Shown one piece after another: positions 53,044-62,228 of a DNA stretch of 64,000 nucleotides; position 1 is the first letter of the stretch, and each line of letters begins with the position of its first letter. Made by a program: the position numbers and the translations under genes. Source of the DNA: Spirochaetota bacterium (GTDB lineage: Bacteria; Spirochaetota; UBA4802; UBA5550); contig JAGNKX010000012.1 of the NCBI GenBank assembly GCA_017999915.1, positions 123,277 through 187,276 of the forward strand. The letters run 5' to 3'. Under the pieces are notes generated by a model. It worked only from the letters and a program-made list of their open reading frames with translations, had not been told where the DNA came from and did not search any database.

Positions 53044-53652
53044 ATGCTCAACTTATGCGTGCCCGATAGGACCAAATCATGCGCAGCCTGCTGCGGCCTG
53101 ATGAATCACACCGATATATCGAAGGAGCATCTGACGAAATTCCTGCATGAAGGGGCTTTTCGCGCGGCGAACTACTGGCGTTACCAGATAGAGGGAAGCT
53201 ACCCGGAGCAGACGTCATCGTGCAGGGATTACTCTTCGCATATCTGCCCCTTTCACGGATTCATCGCCGACGGCCTTCCCGGGTGCCTGATACATCCCCG
53301 TGTGACCGGCGAGGAACAGCGCGACAGGGCGCTCTACGGCGCCGCCGCCTGTGAAAGCTACCTGTGTCCCGCCTATGAGCTGCTGGATGATGACACAAAA
53401 GCCATTTTGATCGATAATCTCGACGACTGGTATGTGTACACCATCGCCATCATCGACCCCCTGGCTACGAAAGGAATAATCGATCAGCTCCATGAAAAGG
53501 GCCTTCGTGACGGCAGTGGGCCATTCAGGCGGGCCCTTGTTGAAGCGCTGACGATCCACGCGAAAAAACTGGGCAGTCGTGAAGGAAACGTATTCTGTTA
53601 TTCCAGGGAAGAATATGTCTTCGTGTCAAATACCGTGGCGCTAACGGAGTAG
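53044..53652 (+). CDS. Cysteine-rich protein, YkgJ-like
   Basis: A 202-residue protein with three cysteine groups: CAACCG near residue 14, CPFHGFIADGLPGCLIHP (CPFH to GCLIHP) near 70-87, and CESYLCPAY near 110. The CxxCC opening and the CxxH/C blocks resemble YkgJ-type metal or Fe-S clusters, but the spacing differs from the gene at 41 kb. The function is unknown. GAGGTGAC precedes the ATG at 53044; an in-frame ATG at 53020 has no such site. The next gene starts 11 nt after the stop, so the two are probably co-transcribed. Confidence 0.78.
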   Translation: MLNLCVPDRTKSCAACCGLMNHTDISKEHLTKFLHEGAFRAANYWRYQIEGSYPEQTSSCRDYSSHICPFHGFIADGLPGCLIHPRVTGEEQRDRALYGAAACESYLCPAYELLDDDTKAILIDNLDDWYVYTIAIIDPLATKGIIDQLHEKGLRDGSGPFRRALVEALTIHAKKLGSREGNVFCYSREEYVFVSNTVALTE

Positions 53653-53663
53653 GAGTGTTAACT

Positions 53664-54716
53664 ATGAAGCATATACGCGCATGTTGGTGGATCGTTATTC
53701 TCATTTTTGTGACGTCGCCGGTGATACCCCGGGATGTAGAAGTGAGATCACCGGTCATCCTTTCCGGGCCAGGCATGGTCGGCACCGCGAGTGTCGTTTT
53801 TTCTCCCAACGGCAGGTACATCGCCACCGCTCCGGACGGCAACGGCGCCTTTCGACTGTGGGACGCCAAAACGCTGGCCGTCATCAAGGTGCTGGACGCC
53901 ACGCCATCGGCGCTCAAATACGCCATCGCCTTCTCTCCCGACAGCGGGCTTGCGGCCGGCGGCGTGGGGGACGAGATCGTCATCTGGGAGACCGCCACCG
54001 GGAAGCAGCTGAAAAGATTCACCGGGCACAAGGACGCCCGGATCTACGCGCTATCGTTCACCCCCGACGGCAAAAGCCTGGTAAGCGCGGGATGTGACAC
54101 CGATCCGAAGATGCGCGGCCGGGTATGGAACACGGCCGACTGGACACTCCGGTACGGTCTCTGGTACGATTTCAACTATCCGTGCCTGAGGACCCTTGCG
54201 ATTTCCCCGGACGGCAGGCATGTCCTGCTGGGCGGCGGCAGCGACGGTGCCGGCGACCACCCGGCGCTGAAGTACGATATCGCGACCGGCGCGAAAGCGG
54301 GCGAGATCATCGTAACAAGAAAATCGGAGGATTTCTTTAACGATGCCATGATATCGGGCATCTACTACTCCCCTGACGGGAGCAGGGTGGCGGCCATAAC
54401 CCAGAGTTTTTTCAAGATCTTTGACGCGGCAAGCGGAAAAGAACTGACCAGGATCAACGCCGAAAAAAAAATCGGCCATTCCTTCCGCTACGCCTGCTTT
54501 TCGCCCGACAGTAAAAGCATTGCCCTTCTTCTCAGGGCGTCATCCCGCGACTGGCGCATATTTATCGTATACGCACGGAACGGCGGCATAATCCGAACCT
54601 TCACCGCCTCCGCCGGAGACAAGCGGTATTATTATAACCTCTCGTTCACCCATGACGGCAAATACCTTGCCCTGGTCGGGACGAGGGACACTATTGATTT
54701 CTACAGGTGGGATTGA
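53664..54716 (+). CDS. Exported WD40-repeat-like beta-propeller protein
   Basis: A 350-residue secreted protein: signal peptide MKHIRACWWIVILIFVTSPV (about 20 residues), then WD40-like blades. Recurring patterns are FSPNGRYIATAPDGNGAFRLWD, FSPDSGLAAGGVGDEIVIWE and FTPDGKSLVSAG (seen in each as FSPxxxxxAxG plus a terminal WD/WE), with more divergent blades after about residue 150. Six or seven blades are likely. Such propellers bind proteins; no enzyme motif is seen. AGGAG 8 nt before the ATG at 53664 favours this start over the GTG three codons upstream. It is coupled to the cysteine-rich gene. Confidence 0.85.
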   Translation: MKHIRACWWIVILIFVTSPVIPRDVEVRSPVILSGPGMVGTASVVFSPNGRYIATAPDGNGAFRLWDAKTLAVIKVLDATPSALKYAIAFSPDSGLAAGGVGDEIVIWETATGKQLKRFTGHKDARIYALSFTPDGKSLVSAGCDTDPKMRGRVWNTADWTLRYGLWYDFNYPCLRTLAISPDGRHVLLGGGSDGAGDHPALKYDIATGAKAGEIIVTRKSEDFFNDAMISGIYYSPDGSRVAAITQSFFKIFDAASGKELTRINAEKKIGHSFRYACFSPDSKSIALLLRASSRDWRIFIVYARNGGIIRTFTASAGDKRYYYNLSFTHDGKYLALVGTRDTIDFYRWD

Positions 54717-54843
54717 AATGTGCCGCCTCCTGGCCCCTTCTCGCGGGCGCCGGCGGAATCCCGGTCGATGAAAGAGCTCCGTGAAGCGATCATGCCGGCC
54801 TGCCTGTCGGGCCGGCATGAAAGTTCAAGAGAAGAGGTGCGCC

Positions 54844-56091
54844 ATGTACGGGTTATCCGCGCGACAGAAAATATGGATCCTCATTCCGGCCCTCACCGTC
54901 ATTGGCGCCGCAATTGTCCTGTTCGCGGGTCTGATGACCGCCATTGCGGTGCTATACGGGCCCGTCTATGCCTGGAGGGTCCTGGTGTACAACGAGGCCA
55001 CCATCAGGGACCACGAGCGCGTGTTCCCGATGCGGGAGATAAAGAATCGGCCCCCGGTTTTCCATTTTAAAAAGGCCGCGCAATCCCTCAGGATCGGCAC
55101 GGTGACGTACTCGTATCCAAAGGGGAGCACGACGACGATTGACCTGGAGAAATTCCTGGTCGATTCCGGAACGACGGCGTTCCTGGTCATCCAGGACGAT
55201 ACGATCCTGTATGAAAGATATCCGGGCGGCTATTCGAGGGATTCGATAAACAGGTCCTTCTCCATGGCGAAATCGATCACCTCGACCCTCGTGGGGCTCG
55301 CCCTGCGGGACGGCTTCATCCGCAGCCTCGATGATCCGATCGTCTCGTACCTGCCCGAGCTGAAGGGGCGCGGGATCGACGCCATGACCGTGCGCGATCT
55401 TCTTGTCATGAATTCGGGCATTGCCTTCACCCTTCTTCCAAAGGACGCCTTTATCCTGTCCCAGCCGTTTTACGACGAGGCGGTCATGTATTATCTGCCG
55501 GACATACGCGCGCACCTCCTGAAGCTGCGCGCGGGGAAAGAGCCGCTGGGCGCGTATTTTCTCTATGATGACTATTATCCCCTTCTGGAGGCCATGATCA
55601 TCGAGAGAACGGCGCACAGGACGCTGTCATCGTACGCCGAAGAAAAGCTGTGGGGCAGGATAGGCGCGGAGTTCCCCGCCTCGTTCAGCCTCAATAGCGA
55701 AGAGGACGGCCTGGAACAGGCCGCGAGCGGCTTCAACGCGCGGGCCATCGATTTCGCCAAGTTCGGGCGCCTGTTCCTGAACAACGGCATATGGGAAGGC
55801 AGACAGGTCCTGCCCGCCGGATGGGTGAAGGAGGCCACCTCTCCCGATCCCGCGGACAAGAGGCCCTGGATGAGCGATCAGGACTGGAAATTGGCGGGAG
55901 GCTTTTACAAGTACCACTGGTGGGGAATGAAGAACGAGGATGGCACCTATGATTACACCGCCACGGGAAGCCCCGGCGGCCAGATCATCTATGTGAGCCC
56001 CCGTTACCGCGCGATCGTGGTGCATAACGGGACCGTCGGCGACCCGATGGTATGGGCGATGATCGCGCGTTCGGTTATCAAGAATCTGTAG
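54844..56091 (+). CDS. Serine hydrolase of the beta-lactamase/penicillin-binding-protein-like family
   Basis: A 415-residue protein with an N-terminal membrane segment (about residues 9-45), so it is anchored with the catalytic domain outside. The SxxK motif is SMAK (Ser140, Lys143) in FSMAKSIT. The tyrosine motif is probably YDD in FLYDDYYPLLEA, and GSPGGQIIY takes the place of the HTG/KTG box. This is the esterase/beta-lactamase class C-like group (family S12-like), with unknown substrate. GAGG 7 nt before the ATG at 54844 sets the start. Its end overlaps the convergent nudC gene by 14 nt. Confidence 0.85.
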   Translation: MYGLSARQKIWILIPALTVIGAAIVLFAGLMTAIAVLYGPVYAWRVLVYNEATIRDHERVFPMREIKNRPPVFHFKKAAQSLRIGTVTYSYPKGSTTTIDLEKFLVDSGTTAFLVIQDDTILYERYPGGYSRDSINRSFSMAKSITSTLVGLALRDGFIRSLDDPIVSYLPELKGRGIDAMTVRDLLVMNSGIAFTLLPKDAFILSQPFYDEAVMYYLPDIRAHLLKLRAGKEPLGAYFLYDDYYPLLEAMIIERTAHRTLSSYAEEKLWGRIGAEFPASFSLNSEEDGLEQAASGFNARAIDFAKFGRLFLNNGIWEGRQVLPAGWVKEATSPDPADKRPWMSDQDWKLAGGFYKYHWWGMKNEDGTYDYTATGSPGGQIIYVSPRYRAIVVHNGTVGDPMVWAMIARSVIKNL

Positions 56092-56923
56092 AAGCAGGTC
56101 CCCGGTCAAATTTCTCAATCATCTCGCCGGCAATACTGATCTTCAGCGGATACTGTGGCAGATTTCCCCTGGTAAACCATGCCGCCTCGGAAATTTCCTT
56201 TGTATTTATAGAAATAGGCTGTGTCTCGTCGGCTTCGGCGAAAAACCCGACCATCATGGAGCCCGACAGAGGCCATGGCTGATTTTTATAATAACGGATG
56301 TTCCTGACATCCAGGCCGACTTCCTCCTTGACCTCCCGGATAACGGTCTCTTCCAGCGACTCGCCGATATCAACATAACCGGCAATCAGAGAATGGAATC
56401 CGGCCGGGAAATGCGGCGAACGGGCGAGCAGTATCTTGTTATTGCAGGTTATTGCGACGATAATGGCCGGTGAAATTCGCGGATACACGGTTGCGCCGCA
56501 TTCCGGGCAACTCAAGGCCCTTTCATCGGTCTTATGCCGTGTCCGGGACCCGCATGTTCCGCAGAATCTGTTGCGGCCATACCAGTTCATTAGATGAAAT
56601 CCTGCAATGGTTATCCACGCAACTTCCTTCTGTGCGGCGGTCCGGAAAAATGTAATATCCTTGTATGTCAAACCGGGCTTATCCGCCTTCAGGGTGTCCC
56701 ATATAAGAAAACAGGGGATTTCATCAAGAGAAAACAGGAAGACGGCTTCAGTGGCATCGGTAATCTCCGCGCAATCTTTTTTACGCGGTAATTCGAATTC
56801 ATCACCGCGGCTTTTCAGAAGCACAGAATTCTCGTTATAATGGATGACGTAGTCGTTGTCTTCGATTTTCCTGCCTGGGAGATATTGATTGCTGAATCGG
56901 TGTGGGAAAATTTCATGAATCAT
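56078..56923 (-). CDS. nudC: NudC, NADH pyrophosphatase / NAD-cap decapping enzyme
   Basis: Nudix hydrolase that cuts NADH to NMNH and AMP and can remove NAD caps from RNA. The 281-residue protein has the zinc ribbon (Cys121, Cys124, Cys139, Cys142 in CGTCG and CPECG), a complete Nudix box from Gly182 (GYVDIGESLEETVIREVKEE, EExG end) and the NudC-specific QPWP signature in KNQPWPLSGSMM. All key residues are intact. It converges with the serine hydrolase gene with a 14-nt overlap. Confidence 0.95.
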   Translation of the reverse strand: MIHEIFPHRFSNQYLPGRKIEDNDYVIHYNENSVLLKSRGDEFELPRKKDCAEITDATEAVFLFSLDEIPCFLIWDTLKADKPGLTYKDITFFRTAAQKEVAWITIAGFHLMNWYGRNRFCGTCGSRTRHKTDERALSCPECGATVYPRISPAIIVAITCNNKILLARSPHFPAGFHSLIAGYVDIGESLEETVIREVKEEVGLDVRNIRYYKNQPWPLSGSMMVGFFAEADETQPISINTKEISEAAWFTRGNLPQYPLKISIAGEMIEKFDRGPASTDS

Positions 56924-56983
56924 GGCGATACCTGAACCTCTAAAAAGTGCCTGATAAAAAATGAAGACCGCTTTGCATCACGT

Positions 56984-57009
56984 ATTACCTTAATAATTAT
57001 TAAGGTAAT
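56984..57009. repeat. Perfect 26-bp palindrome with outer inverted arms
   Basis: The half-site ATTACCTTAATAA is followed immediately by its reverse complement (56984-57009). Outside it, AGACCGC (56965-56971) and GCGGTCT (57012-57018) form a second inverted pair. It lies between nudC and the small YCII-like gene, both minus strand. Candidate roles are an operator, a cruciform-prone repeat or a terminator for the gene at 57106-57420. Confidence 0.6.
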
Positions 57010-57105
57010 GCGCGGTCTACATTATGACAATTTATTTTAGCTGTTATTTAAAATCAAGGATTAGTTTAAAACCTCCGTCCGTGAGGATAAAACGGAAGCC
57101 TGTTG

Positions 57106-57420
57106 CTATCCCTGTTGGGGCGGTTTATAGTCTCTAAAAAGCGTTTCGAAGAAAGAAAATGGTCCAAGGGGAATAATGTCAAAGTCGATCAATTTCTCGC
57201 GAACAAAAGGCAATTCATCAAGGATTTTTCGCGCTTCATCGACACTGCCGCATTCAAGGACAAACACGACTCCCATGCGGCGATCCTGGCAATTGTACAT
57301 TTCTCGAACCGTCCCTTCTTTATACAGTTTCCAGGCGTGCTTGACTTCCGCTTCAAGATGGGGCTTTATTTTCTCAATGGTTGTTTGAGGGTCAACTTTG
57401 GCGATTGCCAGGATTTTCAT
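57106..57420 (-). CDS. Small dimeric alpha/beta-barrel-like protein (YCII/muconolactone-isomerase type)
   Basis: A 104-residue protein with a beta-alpha-beta pattern: the strand MKILAIAKVD, a helix with EKIKPHLEAEVKHAWKLYKEG, then MGVVFVLECGSVDEARKILDELPF and LIDFDIIPLGPFSFFETLF (helix seen as PHLEAEVKHAW; tail as FDIIPLGPF). This is the layout of YCII or muconolactone delta-isomerase-like proteins, ferredoxin-like-fold dimers of varied function. AAGGAG precedes the ATG. It probably shares regulation with the aldo/keto reductase upstream, but a hairpin separates the two. Confidence 0.72.
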   Translation of the reverse strand: MKILAIAKVDPQTTIEKIKPHLEAEVKHAWKLYKEGTVREMYNCQDRRMGVVFVLECGSVDEARKILDELPFVREKLIDFDIIPLGPFSFFETLFRDYKPPQQG

Positions 57421-57493
57421 CTCTTATCTCCTTTTTCTAAAAAATTCATTTGAGGGAGGGAGCGGCTTCCATCGGATTAAGACCACTGGCCGC

Positions 57494-57509
57494 CCAGGCG
57501 AACGCCTGG
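57494..57509 (-). terminator. Hairpin downstream of the aldo/keto reductase gene
   Basis: CCAGGCG and CGCCTGG (57494-57509) form a tight stem. It lies about 60 nt beyond the reductase stop on the minus strand. No T-run follows, so termination is only possible. Confidence 0.35.
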
Positions 57510-57568
57510 TTCCGATTGAGCCGCAATCTCATTGGGAACCCCCTTTGTTGTGCGGCGGTAAGTTGAAA

Positions 57569-58531
57569 TTATTCAGCCACCTCGCCATAGCGGTCGCCGG
57601 CGGCCTCGCCTAAATCATTGAGATAGGCGATATCTTCCCCCGTAAGCGTCACATTAATAGAGGCAAGATTCTGTTCGAGATTGCCGATTCGGCGCGTGCC
57701 TGGAATGGGAACAACGTCGCCGCCCTGCGCCAGCACCCAGGCCAATGCCAGCTGCGCCGGCGTTACCTCTTTTTTGGCGGCCAACGCTTCAACCTTTTTC
57801 ACCAGGGCCAGGTTTTTCTCCAGATTGTTCCGGGCAAAACGCTCATTCTGGCGCCGCCAATCCCCTTCCTGCAGATCATCCGGGCTTTTGATACGCCCTG
57901 TCAAAAAGCCGCGTCCCAGGGGGCTGTAGGTAACGAAGCCTATACCCAGCTCCCGTATGGCGGGCAGAATTTCGTCCTCCACGAAGCGCGTCCAGAGCGA
58001 GTATTCAGTTTGCAGCGCGGAAATCGGATGCACGGCGTGGGCTTTGCGGATATCTGCGGGGTCGGCTTCCGACAGGCCGATATATCTGACCTTGCCCGCC
58101 TTCACCAGTTCCGCCATCGCCCCCACGGTTTCCTCGATAGGCACCCCGCCGTCGACACGATGCTGATAATACAGGTCGATCACGTCAACGCCCAGGCGCC
58201 GCAACGAGGCATCGCACGACGTTTTAACATACTCGGGCCGGCCGTTAATGCCGAGAAACCCGCCATCCTCTCCCCGCTGAACGCCAAACTTGGTCGCCAC
58301 AACAACCTTATCCCGCCGGTCTTTAATGGCCCTGCCCACCAGCATTTCATTGGTAAATGGACCATACATGTCCGCCGTATCCAGGAATATACAGCCTGAA
58401 TCAATGGCCCGATGAATGGTCTTGATCGATTCCGTGTCATTGTGACTGCCATAAAAATCAGACATCCCCATGCAGCCCAGCCCGATAGCGGAGACTTCCA
58501 AACCCTGGCCGCCTAATTTTCTTTGAATCAT
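57569..58531 (-). CDS. Aldo/keto reductase
   Basis: NADPH-dependent carbonyl reductase of 320 residues. The catalytic tetrad is complete: Asp51 (in FLDTADMYG), Tyr56, Lys81 (in VATKFG) and His124 (in YYQHRVD). The start [24 protein letters not shown] (first ten [10 protein letters not shown]) and the end region [31 protein letters not shown] match the AKR13/YajO-like group. It is divergent from an AraC-type regulator that probably controls it. The substrate is an unknown aldehyde or ketone. Confidence 0.94.
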   Translation of the reverse strand: MIQRKLGGQGLEVSAIGLGCMGMSDFYGSHNDTESIKTIHRAIDSGCIFLDTADMYGPFTNEMLVGRAIKDRRDKVVVATKFGVQRGEDGGFLGINGRPEYVKTSCDASLRRLGVDVIDLYYQHRVDGGVPIEETVGAMAELVKAGKVRYIGLSEADPADIRKAHAVHPISALQTEYSLWTRFVEDEILPAIRELGIGFVTYSPLGRGFLTGRIKSPDDLQEGDWRRQNERFARNNLEKNLALVKKVEALAAKKEVTPAQLALAWVLAQGGDVVPIPGTRRIGNLEQNLASINVTLTGEDIAYLNDLGEAAGDRYGEVAE

Positions 58532-58567
58532 CGATTGAACTCCTTGTCGTGTTTCTTAGAGTGAGCA

Positions 58568-58588
58568 GCATCCCGTGTTTTGGGATGC
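58568..58588. repeat. Hairpin in the divergent aldo/keto reductase to AraC region
   Basis: Arms GCATCCC and GGGATGC with a 7-nt loop, in the leader of the reductase gene (minus strand). It could be a regulator-binding dyad or a leader RNA hairpin. Confidence 0.4.
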
Positions 58589-58728
58589 GCTCTCATTATC
58601 GCCATGTCGCGCAAAAATGCGGCGTGCCGTTGTGCAATGTTTAATTGAAATGTAAATGATATCCCAATCTTTCGCAATACCTGATTCTGTTTATTATTGC
58701 CTATTCCTGCAGAATGCGGGAAAAAAGA

Positions 58729-58757
58729 TTGCAAAATCGCTGTTTTTATTATACACT
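58729..58757 (+). promoter_or_regulatory. Candidate promoter of the AraC-type regulator
   Basis: TTGCAA at 58729-58734 and TACACT at 58752-58757 with a 17-nt spacer, 32 nt before the start codon. The hexamers are moderate matches. Confidence 0.38.
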
Positions 58758-58789
58758 TCTGTAATAATCAGAGTGATTGGTGGGAATCA

Positions 58790-59686
58790 ATGCGTGAAAA
58801 ACAGGATACATTAATTGCGTTGTTTACGGACATTATGCCCGGTGAAACTCTTCTCAACACTTCAGTAAAGGGTCTCAGCTTATTTCGAGTCGAAGAGTCC
58901 TTTCCCCGGTCACCCTACGCGTATAATTCCGAGATCATTATACTGGGGCAGGGAGAAAAGCGGGTTTATCTTGGAAACGACGTGTACACCTATGACCCTT
59001 CACATTATCTTGTTCTTCCTGTTCCATTACCGGCTGAATGCGAAGGAAAGACCGAGCCGGGCAAGCCGATACTGGGCCTGTCAATTACCATTGACCCGAT
59101 CGAAGTCGGCGAGATCCTGCTGGAGATGGAGGACAGCCGAAAAGAAACCCGGTCTCTGCCAAGGGGGATATACAGCGCCCCGATGAATGAAGCGCTCTAT
59201 GACGCAGCCATACGGCTTTTGCAGGCAATCGCCGACACCCAGGACAACAGGGTGCTGGCGCCGATGATCAAAAGAGAGATTATCTACCGGGTGCTGCAGG
59301 GCGAGAAAGGGGAGATCCTTCAGGCCCTTGCCCATCGCAACAGGCGTTTTTTCCAGATAGCAAGGGTGCTGCAGAAAATCCATGAGTCATACAGCAATGA
59401 TTTTGACATTGAGAAACTGGCAAAAGAGCTGGACATGAGCAGCTCAACGTTTCACAACAGCTTCAAGTCGGTGACGGAGACGTCTCCCCTGCAGTATATA
59501 AAAAATGTCCGCCTTCACATGGCGCGTAACTTCATGATCCAGGATGGGCTGAATGCCACTATAGCCGCGCAACAGGTGGGGTATGAAAGCCCTTCGCAGT
59601 TCAACAGGGAGTACAAGCGATTGTTCGGTGTTACCCCTGCAAAGGACGTGGCGATGCTTCGCGGACGGCAGGTGGCGAATCCGTAA
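58790..59686 (+). CDS. AraC family transcriptional regulator
   Basis: Transcription factor of 298 residues. The N-terminal half (about 20-180, YNSEIIILGQGEKRVYLGND and the proline-rich LPVPLPAECEG part) fits the AraC_N effector-binding cupin-like domain. The C-terminal half has two helix-turn-helix units: IEKLAKELDMSSSTFHNSFKS and TIAAQQVGYESPSQFNREYKR (seen as LAKELDMSSSTFHNSFK and VGYESPSQFNREYKRLFG). It is divergent from the aldo/keto reductase gene, a usual target of this subgroup. GGTGGG precedes the ATG at 58790; an upstream in-frame ATG is unlikely. Confidence 0.92.
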   Translation: MREKQDTLIALFTDIMPGETLLNTSVKGLSLFRVEESFPRSPYAYNSEIIILGQGEKRVYLGNDVYTYDPSHYLVLPVPLPAECEGKTEPGKPILGLSITIDPIEVGEILLEMEDSRKETRSLPRGIYSAPMNEALYDAAIRLLQAIADTQDNRVLAPMIKREIIYRVLQGEKGEILQALAHRNRRFFQIARVLQKIHESYSNDFDIEKLAKELDMSSSTFHNSFKSVTETSPLQYIKNVRLHMARNFMIQDGLNATIAAQQVGYESPSQFNREYKRLFGVTPAKDVAMLRGRQVANP

Positions 59687-59742
59687 GCTGCCACCGGCGA
59701 GCTATGACCGGGAAAGCGCTTGAGATCACCGGTCTTTGGTCT

Positions 59743-61191
59743 TCAATTCTTTTTAAATCTTATTGTGATGCGGGTCCCGTCGCTCCCATCATATGAAAAC
59801 CGGCCATTAATTTGTTTTGTCAGTATTTCGATGAGTGTCAATCCGAGCGTTTCATTGGTCTCCGGCTGATTCTTGTCAGGAGTGCCGATCCCGTTATCTG
59901 ATAAAACCAGATCGACCGTGTTATCGTCCTCGATTCGCATTGAAATTTCAATCTTTGGGTCTCCGGACCATTCCGGTGGGAACGCGTATTTAAATGAGTT
60001 GGTCAGGATTTCATTGACGATCAGGCCGCAGGGAACGGCCTGGGTGATTCCGAGATACACGGGATCGAGATTGAAAATCAACGAGGGTTTGATATTCTCA
60101 TTGCCGTAGACGTTAAGGAGCTGATACGATATTGTCTTGATGTATTCGGCGAAATTGATTGATGTAAAATTCTCGGTCCGATATAGTATCTCGTGTATTG
60201 CAGCCATGGATTTTATACGGTTTTCGGCAATGATAAACTGCTGGATAAGATGCGGATCTTCTGTTTTTTGGGATTGAAGAGTGAGCAGGCTGACGATTAC
60301 CTGCAGGTTGTTCTTGACCCGGTGATGCACTTCCTTGAGGAGAGTCTCCTTTTCCTTGAGGGATTCCTTGAGCAGAATATTGGCCTTTACCATTTCGGTG
60401 ATATCCTCGACGATTTCAATGAACCCAATGATGGTACCGTCGGATGAATAATGGGGGAATGCGGTCACCTGGGCATTGAAGGAACTACCGTCGTCACGGA
60501 TGCCTGTTGTTTGAACAGAATGTACGAGACCGGTCTCCATCGCCTGTTTTCCCGGGCAATGCGGACACACGGAATCGCGCTTTTCATGCTCCTGGAAGCA
60601 TTTGACTTTATACTGCATGCCCGGCTGCTTGTTGAACATTCGTGCCTGCGCCGGGTTTGTCCAAACGAGATTATAATCGCGGTCAATGAGCGTTATGCCG
60701 AACTGGATGCTTTCAACCAGCGTGCGGTAGTGGTGTTCGCTTTCTTTTAGTTCACGTTCGATTTTTCTTATTTCAGTAATATCCCGTATGGTCTCGATCG
60801 CCCCGATCCAGTTACCTTTTTCGTCGAACAGCGGCGAAGCAGTGCCGCTAAGATAGGCTCCACGGCCGCCATACGCTTGAGGCGTATATCCTTCGGCGTA
60901 AATGGTCGAGTTGCTGCTGACGAATTTATCATAGGTTTGACTGATTTCGGGATTTTCGCTGTTGATCAGGTCGACCAATATCGGTCTCCTCTCGCCGTAC
61001 AGGGGGATAGAATATTCATGTCCGCTCTTGCCGATAATATCGGCTCTGGCGATTCCTGTCAGGCGCTCCATCGCGTCGTTCCATGCAAGGACACGTCCCC
61101 CGGTGTCAATTACTATAACCGCATCTGGAAGGTGCCGCAGGATCATGTTGAAAAAGGAAGTGGATTCATCTTTAACCCGCTGATTTTTCAT
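59743..61191 (-). CDS. PAS-PAS sensor histidine kinase (HisKA_2 / HWE-like)
   Basis: Soluble sensor kinase of 482 residues. PAS1 (about 12-140) and PAS2 (about 150-268) precede the kinase core, with the HisKA_2 motif EVHHRVKNNLQVIVSLL (His290) and HATPase_c with NEILTNSFKYAF and DNGIGTPD. PAS2 carries a cysteine set, Cys198, Cys209 and Cys212 (in CPHCPGK), that could bind metal or sense redox. No receiver domain or partner gene is nearby. It is cytoplasmic, with no membrane helix. It converges with the AraC-type gene. Confidence 0.92.
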   Translation of the reverse strand: MKNQRVKDESTSFFNMILRHLPDAVIVIDTGGRVLAWNDAMERLTGIARADIIGKSGHEYSIPLYGERRPILVDLINSENPEISQTYDKFVSSNSTIYAEGYTPQAYGGRGAYLSGTASPLFDEKGNWIGAIETIRDITEIRKIERELKESEHHYRTLVESIQFGITLIDRDYNLVWTNPAQARMFNKQPGMQYKVKCFQEHEKRDSVCPHCPGKQAMETGLVHSVQTTGIRDDGSSFNAQVTAFPHYSSDGTIIGFIEIVEDITEMVKANILLKESLKEKETLLKEVHHRVKNNLQVIVSLLTLQSQKTEDPHLIQQFIIAENRIKSMAAIHEILYRTENFTSINFAEYIKTISYQLLNVYGNENIKPSLIFNLDPVYLGITQAVPCGLIVNEILTNSFKYAFPPEWSGDPKIEISMRIEDDNTVDLVLSDNGIGTPDKNQPETNETLGLTLIEILTKQINGRFSYDGSDGTRITIRFKKN

Positions 61192-61466
61192 CGATATCTT
61201 CCTTCCGCACGAAATTATATGGCTATGAGTAATGTTGCCCTTATTCGTACTTTGTGAATATAATATAGTGGCATCAAAGAAAAAATCAAGAGTATAATTT
61301 CTGAAAAGATTAATAATTTGTTATGCTCTCTGCTTGAAAGACGCTATTGCAAAGAGCTATTGCACCGGTAAATTCATTGACTATATGCCGTAATTCTGTC
61401 ATCATATGTATACTGAAACAGAGGGGTATGGAGGAATGACGACATAATGCTTCCCGGGAGGTTCCG

Positions 61467-62159
61467 ATGACCTTGTTAAGGCGTTCCCTCGTTGACGCGA
61501 TAGAGAGAGTCGTCTCCTGCGTTTTTTTCGCCGTGGGACTGTTCGTTTTCGGATGGCAGGGGCCAATTATACTTCTGGGTTTCTGGATCGAGGAGGTTGT
61601 GGCCGGCATCGGCATCGCCATCCAGAGAAAGGTCGTCATGGACAGGTTGAAGTCCCGAGGATTGAGCTGCGAAGGGGAGGACGCGGAGGGAATGATCTCG
61701 ACGAATGCCCTCTACGGCATCTTCATGGCGTTACACCTGCTCCTGATAATGATCTTCATCGCCGTCGATGCAAAAAAACATCCGGGATCGCGGCTGCTTC
61801 TTAACACGTTCTGGGGATGCCTCTCGTTCCAGCCGGAGCTGATCGACCGGTCGATTCTGATGGTGCTCGGCTTGCTGCCGGTGCCCTTCATAATCATGTG
61901 GGCCATCAATGTAGTACGGGGCCTCACCTTCGGCCCCGACCGCCGCCGGGCCACGCTGAAATCCCTCTTCGAGAGCAACAGGGCGGCCATGACGCTGCCC
62001 CATATCAGCATTCTCCTGGGCGGATTCGCCCTCGTCCTCTTTCCCGAGAAGTACGGGCTCGCCATCGGCCTCCTGGCGAGCAAATGCATCTGCGAACTCA
62101 TCCTGCTGCCGATAACGAAAAAAGATGAACGGGAGAGCGAGGAAGTGCGCGGCGAGTGA
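61467..62159 (+). CDS. Hypothetical integral membrane protein, possibly DUF6498-like
   Basis: A 230-residue polytopic membrane protein with about five hydrophobic segments (about 16-36, 77-97, 128-150, 175-195 and 196-210). The opening FGWQGPIILLGFWIEEVVAGIGIAI is the only piece reminiscent of DUF6498, where a W-x-E motif in the first helices is conserved; here FWIEE. No enzymatic motif is seen. GGGAGG precedes the ATG at 6 nt. It is upstream of and on the same strand as the propeller protein, with a 69-nt gap. Confidence 0.6.
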   Translation: MTLLRRSLVDAIERVVSCVFFAVGLFVFGWQGPIILLGFWIEEVVAGIGIAIQRKVVMDRLKSRGLSCEGEDAEGMISTNALYGIFMALHLLLIMIFIAVDAKKHPGSRLLLNTFWGCLSFQPELIDRSILMVLGLLPVPFIIMWAINVVRGLTFGPDRRRATLKSLFESNRAAMTLPHISILLGGFALVLFPEKYGLAIGLLASKCICELILLPITKKDERESEEVRGE

Positions 62160-62228
62160 GATCTGTCCGGAAGTTTGAAAAGCCGTCTCGAAATATAATT
62201 CCCATTTGTCACTGCAGTAAGGGGGGAG

